Assembly (NCBI GenBank): GCA_003600225.1
Contig: QZFT01000045.1
Span: forward strand, 124,001-188,000
Source: Pseudonocardiaceae bacterium YIM PH 21723
GTDB taxonomy: Bacteria; Actinomycetota; Actinomycetes; Mycobacteriales; Pseudonocardiaceae
DNA: 64,000 nucleotides
Direction: 5' to 3'
The position numbers and the translations under genes are program-made. Within the stretch, counting starts at the first letter, position 1. Every line of letters begins with the position of its first letter. The notes beneath the pieces are model-generated. The model was not told the DNA's origin, ran no database searches, and saw only the letters and a program-made list of their open reading frames with translations. Of this stretch, positions 26,991 through 34,919 are shown piece by piece.

Positions 26991-27233
26991 ATGTCCAAGA
27001 AGATCCGCCTCGCCCTGGTGTCCGCCGTCATGGCCGCGGGTGCCGCACTGGTCACGGCCGCGCCTGCGTCCGCCGTCGGCGCTAGCTGTCCTCCCTTGCC
27101 GATCACCTGTCATACCGAACTGACCGGCGCTGGTCTGTCCACGTTGAACTACGAGGTGGACATCAACGCGCTGGCGCTGACCGCCTGGTTCGAGGCCTCG
27201 CTGATCCATCTGGATGGCGGCGTCGGCTTCTGA
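26991..27233 (+). CDS. Small secreted protein with one disulphide-capable pair
   Basis: 80 residues: signal peptide MSKKIRLALVSAVMAAGAAL, cut after ASA, then a mature part with two Cys (GASCPPLPITCHTELTG) and an amphipathic tail (DINALALTAWFEASLIHLDG). AAGGAG lies 9 nt before the ATG. Not recognised. It is convergent with the SnoaL-like gene through a shared 28-bp palindrome. Confidence 0.7.
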   Translation: MSKKIRLALVSAVMAAGAALVTAAPASAVGASCPPLPITCHTELTGAGLSTLNYEVDINALALTAWFEASLIHLDGGVGF

Positions 27234-27243
27234 GTGGTGAGGG

Positions 27244-27271
27244 CTGAGCACTTTCTGCAGAAAGTGCTCAG
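27244..27271. terminator. Bidirectional terminator palindrome
   Basis: A perfect 28-base palindrome beginning CTGAGCACTTTC, centred on CTGCAG. The leftward SnoaL-like gene ends inside it (stop 27268-27270) and the rightward peptide gene ends 10 bp before it. Confidence 0.8.
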
Positions 27272-27690
27272 TCGAAGGCCTCGACCAGGCCGGGCAGCCG
27301 GCCCATGGCGGCGGCCATGGCGGGCAGGTTCTGGTACTCCCGCCAGTGCACGATCTGCCCGTGGCGGGTGGTGAGGATGCCGATGAACCGGGCGGCGGAG
27401 CGGCTCCCGACGACGGGGGAGCGGGTCACCAGCTCGTACTCCACGACGATGGTCTCCGGATCGGCGGTCTCCAGCACCGACACGTCCCGGCACTCCTCGA
27501 TGCGCAGCGGCACGGCGGTCCGGCCGGCGGCGTTGAAGGTGACGAACTGGTCCCGGCCGACGATCCGGGTGGGCTGGCCGGGCAGGGCGAACGGCATCTC
27601 GATCACGACGTCCTCGGCCAGCAGATCCGCCCGTAGTCCGCCGCTCAGCCACTGCGCCACGATCCGCTCGAAGACCTCGATCGCATTCAT
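27268..27690 (-). CDS. SnoaL/NTF2-like protein
   Basis: 140 residues in the cone-shaped alpha+beta NTF2/SnoaL fold: FERIVAQWLSGGLRADLLAE, then GRDQFVTFN and HWREYQNLPAM. Such proteins are small isomerases, cyclases or ligand binders; the active site cannot be assigned. The ATG at 27690 was chosen because the fold begins there; in-frame upstream Met codons add only low-complexity residues. It is divergent from a secreted hydrolase across a palindromic operator. Confidence 0.72.
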   Translation of the reverse strand: MNAIEVFERIVAQWLSGGLRADLLAEDVVIEMPFALPGQPTRIVGRDQFVTFNAAGRTAVPLRIEECRDVSVLETADPETIVVEYELVTRSPVVGSRSAARFIGILTTRHGQIVHWREYQNLPAMAAAMGRLPGLVEAFD

Positions 27691-27732
27691 CCCCACCCCC
27701 TGGCTCCTCCCCATCATGCCCACCCCAGTGCT

Positions 27733-27749
27733 ACCGTACGTTGTACGGT
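27733..27749. promoter_or_regulatory. Palindromic operator ACCGTAC-GTT-GTACGGT
   Basis: A perfect 7-bp inverted repeat with a 3-nt spacer, in the 73-bp gap between the SnoaL-like gene and the divergent hydrolase. It has the form of a TetR-type operator, but no such regulator is adjacent. Confidence 0.55.
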
Positions 27750-27763
27750 TCATGGGGGTGAGG

Positions 27764-28759
27764 ATGCGCGTCGTGTCGTTGATCGTGGTCCTGGTGGGAT
27801 CGTTACTGGTGGGGGTTCCGGTGCAGGCTGTGGGTCGTTGCTCCGATATACGGATTCCGGTGGCCTCGCGGCCGAATCAAGGTCCAGGTGACCACATCGT
27901 GGGAACGCTGTGCCTGCCGCAGGCCGGTCCGGTGCGAGAACTGCAGGTCCTGGTGCACGGTGGAACGTACGACCGCACCTACTGGTCATTGCGCGGCCCG
28001 GAGACCGGACCGTCCTACGTGCACGCGATGACCGCCGCGGGGCGGGCCACCTTCGCCCTCGACCGGCTCGGTGTCGCCGGCAGTTCCCGGGCGTCCACCC
28101 TGGACTTCGATGCGCAGGTCTTCAGCGTGCACCAGGTGATCCAGGCGCTTCGAGCCCGGGGGATCGCGCCCCGGGTGGTGGGCGTCGGGCATTCCTACGG
28201 CTCCACGATCCTGCGGAAACTGGCGGTGGACCATTCGTCCGATGTGGACGCCCTGCTGCTCACCGGTGAGGCGGGCATCGGCGAGGAGGAGATCGATTGG
28301 CCGGTCTACATCCATCCGGCGACCGAGGATCCACAGCTGGCCGGCCGGTATGACGAGCGCTACTACACGACCCGCCCCGGCCGCCGGGCCGACCTGTTCG
28401 CCTATGGTCCGGGCGCGGATCCCGTTGCCCTGGCATCGGATGAGCTGGCCAAACAGGCCGATGTGGCGCCGACGGAGTTCCTGCCGTCGACGATCAACGC
28501 GGGCATCACGGTGCCGGTGCTGGTGGTCATCGGCGACCATGACCGGCTGCTCTGTGGCAGCGGAGCCTGTCCCGGCTCCGCCACCCTCCAGGCCCTGGAG
28601 CAACGGTGGTACCCGCGCACCCGGGTCGACGCCGAGGTGCTGCGGGACACCGGACATTCGTTAACGGTGCATCGCGGGCTCCGGCAGTTGATCGGTGTCG
28701 TGCTCGGCTGGCGCCCCGGGCAGCAGCCGGTCCCGGCCGGCGGCCAGGCCGGCCAGTAG
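27764..28759 (+). CDS. Secreted alpha/beta hydrolase
   Basis: About 331 residues. N-terminal signal peptide (MRVVSLIVVLVGSLLVGVPV, cut after VQA). The nucleophile elbow is GVGHSYGS, with a late acid near IGDHDRL and His in RDTGHSLTV, so the catalytic triad is complete. LVHGGTYDRTYW gives the oxyanion region. Two Cys near LLCGSGACPGS may form a disulphide. The start is the ATG at 27764 (GGGGTGAGG upstream); an ATG at 27752 is the alternative. Its 3' end overlaps the convergent transporter gene by 99 bp, unusually long. The substrate is unknown. Confidence 0.85.
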   Translation: MRVVSLIVVLVGSLLVGVPVQAVGRCSDIRIPVASRPNQGPGDHIVGTLCLPQAGPVRELQVLVHGGTYDRTYWSLRGPETGPSYVHAMTAAGRATFALDRLGVAGSSRASTLDFDAQVFSVHQVIQALRARGIAPRVVGVGHSYGSTILRKLAVDHSSDVDALLLTGEAGIGEEEIDWPVYIHPATEDPQLAGRYDERYYTTRPGRRADLFAYGPGADPVALASDELAKQADVAPTEFLPSTINAGITVPVLVVIGDHDRLLCGSGACPGSATLQALEQRWYPRTRVDAEVLRDTGHSLTVHRGLRQLIGVVLGWRPGQQPVPAGGQAGQ

Positions 28760-29902
28760 TTCGAGCACCAGCACGCCGAACATGCCCAGCACGATCACCG
28801 TCCATGGATCCTGCAGCGGGCCGGACAGCACCAGGCCCACGGTCAGCGGCCCGGTGCCCGCCAGCAGGTAGCCGAATCCCTGTTGCATGCTGGACATCCG
28901 GCCCGCGGTGTGCGGATCCGGCGAACGCAGGCCGATCAGGCTCAGCGCCAGCGCGAACGCCGCGCCCTGGCCCAGGCCCAGCACCACCGCCCACAACCAG
29001 ATGCCGCCCACCGGGGCCCACACCAGCCCGCCGAGGCCGGTCGCGGTCAGCGCCACCACGGTGACCACCGCGCCGCGCTGGTCCGGCAGCCTGCGGGCGA
29101 GCAACGGCAGCCCGATGGATCCGGCCGCCTGGATCAGGCTGGACAGCGAGAGCAGGAAGCCGGCCGACTGGTCGTCCAGGCCACGGGAGTGCGCCAGCGC
29201 GGGCAGCCAGCTGAAGACGATGTACGCCAGCATCGACTGGAGGCCCATGAACGCGGTCATCTGCCAGGCCAGCCGGGAGTGGTGCAGGCTGCGGGCGGGC
29301 GGCAGGTTCGCGGCGTGCGGTTCCCGGCGCAGCAGCTGCGGGATCCAGAAGAGCAGGGCGATCACCGTGGGTACCGCCGCGTAGCCGATGGCCAGGTTCC
29401 AGTGTCCACCGTGGACACGTTGCAGGGGGACCATCAAACCGGCGGACGCGGTCGCGCCGAGGGTCATGAAGGTGCTGACCACCGAGGTGATCAGCGTGAC
29501 CTTGCCGGGGAAGTGCCGCTTGACCATCGCGAACACGGCCACGTTGCAGACGCCGATGGCCAGCGCGGCCAGCACGGTGCCCAGGAACAGCGTGCTGACG
29601 GTGCCGGTGACGCGGAGCAGGGCGCCGATCGCCATGATCGCCAGCGCGCCGCCGAGCAGCCTGCGGTAGCCGAACCGGTGCGCCAGTTTCGGCGCGAGGG
29701 GTGCGCCCAGGGCCAGGCACAGCACGGGCAGGGTGGTCAGCAGGCCCTGGGTGGAGGCGGACAGCTGCAGGTTTTCGGACAGCGAGCGCAGCAGCGGGGC
29801 CACCGCGGTCAGCGCCGGGCGCAGGGTGATCCCGATCAGCACCAGTCCGGCCAGCAGCAGGGCGGGGGAGTAGTGGTGTTGTTGTCTTCGGTGAGTACTC
29901 AT
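28661..29902 (-). CDS. MFS transporter, CynX/NimT type (second of a pair)
   Basis: 413 residues, 12 predicted membrane helices. The start ITLRPALTAVAPLL is typical of the CynX/YeaN branch, with linker motif KLAHRFGYRRLLGG. Family members are linked to cyanate, nitroimidazole or amino-acid analogue transport; the substrate is not readable. The ATG overlaps the stop of the upstream paralogue (ATGA, 29899-29902), so the two transporters are co-translated. The 3' end overlaps the hydrolase by 99 bp in convergent orientation. Confidence 0.88.
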   Translation of the reverse strand: MSTHRRQQHHYSPALLLAGLVLIGITLRPALTAVAPLLRSLSENLQLSASTQGLLTTLPVLCLALGAPLAPKLAHRFGYRRLLGGALAIMAIGALLRVTGTVSTLFLGTVLAALAIGVCNVAVFAMVKRHFPGKVTLITSVVSTFMTLGATASAGLMVPLQRVHGGHWNLAIGYAAVPTVIALLFWIPQLLRREPHAANLPPARSLHHSRLAWQMTAFMGLQSMLAYIVFSWLPALAHSRGLDDQSAGFLLSLSSLIQAAGSIGLPLLARRLPDQRGAVVTVVALTATGLGGLVWAPVGGIWLWAVVLGLGQGAAFALALSLIGLRSPDPHTAGRMSSMQQGFGYLLAGTGPLTVGLVLSGPLQDPWTVIVLGMFGVLVLELLAGLAAGRDRLLPGAPAEHDTDQLPEPAMHR

Positions 29903-31089
29903 ACCGTCGCCTTCCGGCCGGCGCCGAGACCGAAGACGGCCGCGGCGGCGCAGCATCCCATGATGAACAGCAGTGGCACCGTCCAGCCACCGCTGAGTTG
30001 ATAGAGCAGGCCGACCAGGAACGGGCCGGTCGCCGCGATCGCGTAGCCCACCCCCTGGGCCATGCTGGAGAGCCCGGCGGCCGTGGTGTCGTCCGCCGCC
30101 CGCATGCCGATCAGGGTCAGGGCCAGGCCGAAGGCCATGCCGTCGATCAGGCCGAGCAGCAGCACCCAGAACCAGATGCTCCACAGTGGAGCGAACACCA
30201 CCGCCGCCATGCCGCCGGCCAGCGCGATCGACAGCCCGGCGGCGATGCCGCGCTGATCCCGGGTGCGGGCGATCAGCCACGGCACGAACAGCGAGCCGAG
30301 CGCTTGGAGGAAAGTGTTGGCGGACATCAGGAATCCACCCTCCACTTCGGACAGCCCACGGGAGACGCAGATCGCCGGCAGCCAGCCGAAGATCACGAAG
30401 GCCAGCAGCGACTCGAAGGCGGCGAACAGGGTCACCTGCCAGGCCAGCGAACTCCGCAGCAGCCCGCCGATCACCGGCCGGTCGACCGGGATCGCGCGCT
30501 CCCGGCGCAACTGGGGCAGCCAGCCGAGCATGCCCAGCAGGACCCCGATGCCGAGCAGCCCCAGGGCGCCGCGCCAGTCGATGCCGAAGATCTGCTCACT
30601 GGGGATGACGAAACCGGCCGCCGCCGCGCCGCCGAACGTGAGGCTCATCGTGTACAGCGCGAACACCAGCGGCAGCCGGTCCGGGAACTCCCGCTTGATG
30701 ATGCCGGGCAGCAGCACGTTCGCCACGGCGACGGCGGCGCCGATGAGCACGGTGCCCGCGTACAAGGCGGTGGCCGGTGGCAGCATCCGGACCAGCACGC
30801 CCACGGCCAGTACCGGAAGGCAGCCGAACAGCACCGGGTTCTCGCCGAACCGGCGGCGCAGGGTCAGGCCCAGCCCGGCGAAGGCGCCGAGGCAGAGCAC
30901 CGGAAGCATGGTCAGCACACCGGCCTGCGAACCCGATAACCCCAGGTCGGCCTGGATCTGCGGCAGCAGTGGCCCGACGCTGGTGATGGCCGGTCGCAGG
31001 TTGATCGAGACCAGCACGATCCCGGCGAGGAGCAGGTGATCCCGGGTGGTGAACGCGACGCCGCGTTCCGGCACGACACAGGTCGTCAT
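29899..31089 (-). CDS. MFS transporter, CynX/NimT type (first of a pair)
   Basis: 396 residues, 12 membrane helices, paralogous to the following gene (INLRPAITSVGPLLPQIQAD at the start; DQRGIAAGLSIALAGG in the second half). Two tandem paralogues in one translational unit suggest different substrates of one pathway or a paired carrier. It is divergent from a FadR-type GntR regulator over a 103-bp gap containing a perfect palindrome, so control by that regulator is likely. Confidence 0.88.
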   Translation of the reverse strand: MTTCVVPERGVAFTTRDHLLLAGIVLVSINLRPAITSVGPLLPQIQADLGLSGSQAGVLTMLPVLCLGAFAGLGLTLRRRFGENPVLFGCLPVLAVGVLVRMLPPATALYAGTVLIGAAVAVANVLLPGIIKREFPDRLPLVFALYTMSLTFGGAAAAGFVIPSEQIFGIDWRGALGLLGIGVLLGMLGWLPQLRRERAIPVDRPVIGGLLRSSLAWQVTLFAAFESLLAFVIFGWLPAICVSRGLSEVEGGFLMSANTFLQALGSLFVPWLIARTRDQRGIAAGLSIALAGGMAAVVFAPLWSIWFWVLLLGLIDGMAFGLALTLIGMRAADDTTAAGLSSMAQGVGYAIAATGPFLVGLLYQLSGGWTVPLLFIMGCCAAAAVFGLGAGRKATV

Positions 31090-31125
31090 ACCCGTTCCCC
31101 CAACGTTAGGCTGTGGCCGACGCTA

Positions 31126-31137
31126 TCAGACGTCTGA
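31126..31137. promoter_or_regulatory. Operator palindrome TCAGACGTCTGA
   Basis: A perfect 12-bp palindrome followed by a repeated half (CGTCTGACGTCTTA) between the transporter pair and the GntR regulator. Its size and place suit a FadR-type dimer. Confidence 0.6.
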
Positions 31138-31192
31138 CGTCTTATGGATGTGAATTCGGCTAAGCTCACGGTCCGGGAGAAAGGTGGTCGAG

Positions 31193-31882
31193 GTGGCCTT
31201 GCGTGCGGTCGGCAACACCTCAACGGTGCAGGTCGTTGCCCAGCAGATGCACGAGGAACTGTCCAGCGGGCGCTGGTCGGTCGGCGCGCAGATCCCGTCG
31301 GAGTCCCAGCTGGCGGAGGACCTCCAGGTCAGCCGGTCGGTGATCCGCGAGGCGATCCGCGGCATGGTGCAGCTGGGGCTGCTGGAATCGCGGCACGGCA
31401 GTGGCACGTTCGTGCGTACGGTGGCCGACCCGACGCCGATCCTGGACTACATGACCATCGCCGAGGTCCGGGAGATCTTCGAGGTCCAGGCCGGATTCGA
31501 CGTCCAGGCCGCCCGGCTCGCGGCCACCCGGCGCTCCGCGAGCGAACTGGCCGGCCTGCGGGAGTTGCTGGACAAGCGCAACGCGGCCGAACTGAACCGG
31601 ACGGATCCGCTCGGCTTCGCCACCGCCGACTCCGCTTTCCATCTCGCCGTCGCCGAGGCCGCGCACAATCCGCTGCTGCTGGAGCTGTACCGGTACTTCG
31701 TCACCCGGCTGCGCGAGGCGCTGTACCGCGCGCATTCGGATCCGGAGATCCCCGACTGCGGCCCCGGCGTGCACGACGACCTGGTGGCGGCGATCGCCGC
31801 GCAGGATCCGGAGGCGGCGGCCCGGGCGGCGCAGCAGGTCATGCAGCCCACCATCGAGGAACTCCAGGGCCGCGGCGTCTGA
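31193..31882 (+). CDS. GntR-family regulator, FadR subfamily
   Basis: About 229 residues. N-terminal winged helix: WSVGAQIPSESQLAEDLQVS, RSVIREAIRGMVQLGLLES, RHGSGTFV. The C-terminal FCD ligand domain has the metal-type residues DSAFHLAVAEAAHNPLL and HDDLVAAIAAQDPEAA. The GTG at 31193 is preferred (GGGAGAAAGG 8 nt upstream); 31184 is also in frame. Divergent from the transporter pair, it is probably their repressor, responding to a small carboxylate (family knowledge plus context). Confidence 0.88.
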   Translation: MALRAVGNTSTVQVVAQQMHEELSSGRWSVGAQIPSESQLAEDLQVSRSVIREAIRGMVQLGLLESRHGSGTFVRTVADPTPILDYMTIAEVREIFEVQAGFDVQAARLAATRRSASELAGLRELLDKRNAAELNRTDPLGFATADSAFHLAVAEAAHNPLLLELYRYFVTRLREALYRAHSDPEIPDCGPGVHDDLVAAIAAQDPEAAARAAQQVMQPTIEELQGRGV

Positions 31883-31929
31883 TCTTGTGGGAGGCTCGGT
31901 GCACCACCACTACCGGGGGAGCACTGGGG

Positions 31930-32562
31930 ATGAACCGAGCCGATTTCCTGACGACCGCGCGCATCGCGCTCGACCTGGTCCGTGACCCGGTCGTCGCACG
32001 TTCCTGGACCCGGCCCAGCGCGTTGCCGCAGATGAGCGTCGGCGCGCTGGCCGCGCACGTCGTCTACCAGTTCGCCGCCCTGCCCGAACTGCTGACGTCG
32101 CCGGAACCCGTCGAGCCGGTCGTGCCGCTCGTCGGGCACTACGCCCGGTCCTCCTGGGTCGGTGCCGAGCTGGACGCCGAGATCAACGTGAGCATCCGGG
32201 CCAAGAGCGACAAGGTCGCGGGGGGCGGACCCGACGAGGTCGTCGCCGGAGCGGAAGCCGTGTTGTCCGAAGTGGACAGAGCGCTGCCCGGGGCCCCGGA
32301 TCGCCTTGTCCGGCTGCCGTTCTGGGGTGACTGGTCACTCCGGCTGGAGGACTACCTCGTCACGCGCGCGATGGAGCTGATCGTGCACAGCGACGACCTG
32401 GCGTTCAGCGTCGGCCTGGCGACCCCGGAGTTCCCGGAGCCCGCAGCGCAGACCGTCGTGGACCTGCTGTCCCGGCTGGCCGTTCGCAAGCACGGGACGA
32501 CGCCGGTGATCCGTGCCCTCACCCGCCGCGAACGCGCCCCACGTTCCATCGCCGCCTTCTGA
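31930..32562 (+). CDS. Mycothiol-type maleylpyruvate-isomerase N-terminal (TIGR03086-like) protein
   Basis: 210 residues. The N-terminal DinB-like four-helix domain is seen in QMSVGALAAHVVYQFAALPE and in LVTRAMELIVHSDDLAFSVG, where the histidines would bind metal. Actinobacterial relatives are mycothiol-dependent isomerases or S-transferases. The ATG at 31930 is preceded by GGGGGAG. It follows the GntR gene by 47 bp and could be in its transcript. It is ended by the dispersed hairpin at 32574. Confidence 0.75.
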   Translation: MNRADFLTTARIALDLVRDPVVARSWTRPSALPQMSVGALAAHVVYQFAALPELLTSPEPVEPVVPLVGHYARSSWVGAELDAEINVSIRAKSDKVAGGGPDEVVAGAEAVLSEVDRALPGAPDRLVRLPFWGDWSLRLEDYLVTRAMELIVHSDDLAFSVGLATPEFPEPAAQTVVDLLSRLAVRKHGTTPVIRALTRRERAPRSIAAF

Positions 32563-32573
32563 CGCGCAGCCAC

Positions 32574-32622
32574 CCGAAGTTGACGAGGTTCGAGAAATAC
32601 AGCCGAACCTCGTCAACTTCGG
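32574..32622. repeat. Dispersed hairpin repeat, copy 4 (perfect 19-bp arms)
   Basis: Arms 32574-32592 and 32604-32622 with an 11-nt loop. It lies between the convergent mycothiol-type gene and the EF-G2-like gene, so it can end both. Confidence 0.85.
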
Positions 32623-32631
32623 AGGCGGTGT

Positions 32632-34710
32632 TCAGGCGCGGGCGGCGGCGTTCTCCGGCATGGGTTCGTAGCGGGCGAAGCGGCGGCTGAAGGAAGCCGT
32701 CCCGGAGGTCATCGAGCGCAGGTCGATCGGGTACCGCAGCAGTTCGACCGCGGGTACCTCGGCGCGCACGATGCTCCGCCCCGGCGTCTCCGGATCCGGG
32801 TCGGTGCCGAGTACCCGGCCGCGCCTGCCCGACAGGTCACCGAGCACGGAGCCGATGTGCTCGTCCGGCACCCGCACCGCGACCTCGTCGAGGGGTTCCA
32901 GCAGCGTCAGCGTGCCGCCGGTGGCCGCCTCGCGCAGGGCCAGGGCGCCCGCGGTCTGGAACGCGGCGTCCGAGGAGTCCACGCTGTGCGCCTTGCCGTC
33001 GACCAGGGTCACCCGGATGTCCACCACCTGCCGTCCGTCGGCCAGACCGCGGGACATCTGCGCCCGGACGCCCTTCTCCACGCTGGGGATGAAGTTATGC
33101 GGGACCGCGCCGCCGACGGTCCTGTTCACGAACTCGAATCCGCCGCCCCTGGGCAGAGGTTCGACCTCGATGTCGCACACCGCGTACTGCCCGTGCCCGC
33201 CGGACTGTTTGACGTGCCTGCCCTTGCCCTTCGCCTTGCCCAGGAACGTTTCCCGCAGCGGGACCAGCACCGGCTCGGTGTCCACCTCGGCGCCGCCGGC
33301 CCGCAGCCTGCCGAGCACCACGTCGGCGTGGGACTCGCCCATGCACCACAGCACCAGCTGGTGGGTCTCCGGATTGCGTTCCATCCGCAGTGTGGGGTCC
33401 CCGGCGACGAGCCTGGCCAGGTTGCGGGACATGAAGTCCTCGTCGCTGCGGGTACGCGCGACCACGGCGACCGGAAGCAGCGGTTCCGGCATCTCCCAGG
33501 AGGCCATCAGCAGCGGTTCGTCCACGGCGGACACGGTGTCCCCGGTCTCCGCGGTGGTCAGTTTGGTCAGCGCGCACAGGTCGCCGGCGACGCAGTAGGG
33601 CACCTCGCGCAGCTGCGCGCCCAGTGGCGAGTAGACGTGCGCGACCCGTTCGTCCTCGTCGTGGTCCTGGTGACCGCGGTCGGCCAGCCCGTGCCCGGAC
33701 ACGTGCACCGAACCCTCCGGGCGCAGCGTTCCGGAGAACACGCGCACCAGGGAGACCCGGCCGACGTAGTTGTCCATCGACGTGCGCACCACCTCGGCCG
33801 CCAGGGGTCCCTGTGGATCGGCGGCCATCCGGGGCCGGGGGATACCGTCCACTGTGGTCACCAGCGGGAGCGGATGCTCCAGGGGCGAGGGGAATCCGCG
33901 GACGATGCCGTCCAGCAGTTCGGGCAGTCCGATCCCGGTGGCCGCGCAGACCGGCAGGACCGGGTGGAAGGTGCCCCGGGAGACGGCCTTCTCCAGGTCG
34001 GTGATCAGTGTCTGCTGGTCCACGTCCTCTCCGGACAGATATCTGTCCATCAGGGACTCGTCCTCGGATTCGGCGATGATGCCCTCGATCAGCGCCTCGC
34101 GGTCACCCAGGTACTGATCGTCCACTGTGGAATCCAGCAGGCTGACCAGGCCGGTGATGCCCTCGTTGCCCATGATCGGCAGGTACAGCGGCTGCACCCC
34201 GGCGCCGAACGCGTCCTGGCAGGCGCGGAGCTCGCCGTCCGGGTCGGCCCGGTGGTGGTCGCAGCGGGCGATGACCACGGCCCGGGGCATCCGCACCGCG
34301 GCGCACTCCTCCCAGAGCGCGATGGTGGCCGCGTCCACGCCCTCGGTGGCGCTGACCACGAACAGGGCGGCGTCGGCCGCGCGCAGCCCGGCGCGCAGTT
34401 CACCCACGAAGTCGGCGAATCCGGGGGTGTCGATGAGGTTGATCTTGTGGCCCTCGTGCAGGACCGGGGCGATGGCCAGGGCGACCGAGCGCTGCTGGCG
34501 CACGGCGGCCGGATCGTGGTCGCAGGTGGTGCTGCCGTCGCTGATGGTGCCCGCGCGGGGGATCGTGCCGGTGGTGGCCAGCAGGGCCTCGGTCAGGCTG
34601 GTCTTGCCCGAACCGGACGGGCCGACCAGGGCCACGTTCCGCACTCGCGCGGGCTCCGATACAGCGACCGCCGCTCCCGCCCCGCCGTTCTCGGCGTGTT
34701 TGCTGCCCAT
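32632..34710 (-). CDS. Elongation-factor-G-like GTPase (EF-G2 type)
   Basis: 692 residues with all EF-G domains. G1 is GPSGSGKTS (about 30-38), G3 is DTPGFADF. The switch I Thr region reads QQRSVALAIAP instead of RGITI, and the G4 NKxD is ARCD (AVVIARCDHH), so base recognition is altered. This is the actinobacterial fusA2-type paralogue (Mycobacterium Rv0120c), not the housekeeping EF-G; its role on the ribosome is unclear. The start ATG at 34710 has GGAGGTGG upstream. Convergent with the preceding gene across the hairpin repeat. Confidence 0.9.
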   Translation of the reverse strand: MGSKHAENGGAGAAVAVSEPARVRNVALVGPSGSGKTSLTEALLATTGTIPRAGTISDGSTTCDHDPAAVRQQRSVALAIAPVLHEGHKINLIDTPGFADFVGELRAGLRAADAALFVVSATEGVDAATIALWEECAAVRMPRAVVIARCDHHRADPDGELRACQDAFGAGVQPLYLPIMGNEGITGLVSLLDSTVDDQYLGDREALIEGIIAESEDESLMDRYLSGEDVDQQTLITDLEKAVSRGTFHPVLPVCAATGIGLPELLDGIVRGFPSPLEHPLPLVTTVDGIPRPRMAADPQGPLAAEVVRTSMDNYVGRVSLVRVFSGTLRPEGSVHVSGHGLADRGHQDHDEDERVAHVYSPLGAQLREVPYCVAGDLCALTKLTTAETGDTVSAVDEPLLMASWEMPEPLLPVAVVARTRSDEDFMSRNLARLVAGDPTLRMERNPETHQLVLWCMGESHADVVLGRLRAGGAEVDTEPVLVPLRETFLGKAKGKGRHVKQSGGHGQYAVCDIEVEPLPRGGGFEFVNRTVGGAVPHNFIPSVEKGVRAQMSRGLADGRQVVDIRVTLVDGKAHSVDSSDAAFQTAGALALREAATGGTLTLLEPLDEVAVRVPDEHIGSVLGDLSGRRGRVLGTDPDPETPGRSIVRAEVPAVELLRYPIDLRSMTSGTASFSRRFARYEPMPENAAARA

Positions 34711-34919
34711 CACTCCACCTCCGTCGAATCAACCTCCAGGCCCGAACTGTGTCCGAGTTCACACCCGATGGAGCCTCGGTAACAACCCGTCTGCCCGCCA
34801 TCCACCCACAAGACGCACGTCGGCCACCGGTTTACGTAGGCGGCAATGCTGTCAAGTGCAGGCATAGGGCCCGTGGAAGAATTCGGTACCCCTGTACAAG
34901 TCTGAGAGAGTGGCGAGCG

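Noticed and set aside
34749-34919. N-terminal extension of the voltage-gated channel
   Set aside because: The 57 extra residues match nothing in the family and run through the EF-G2 promoter region; the TTG at 34920 gives the normal length.
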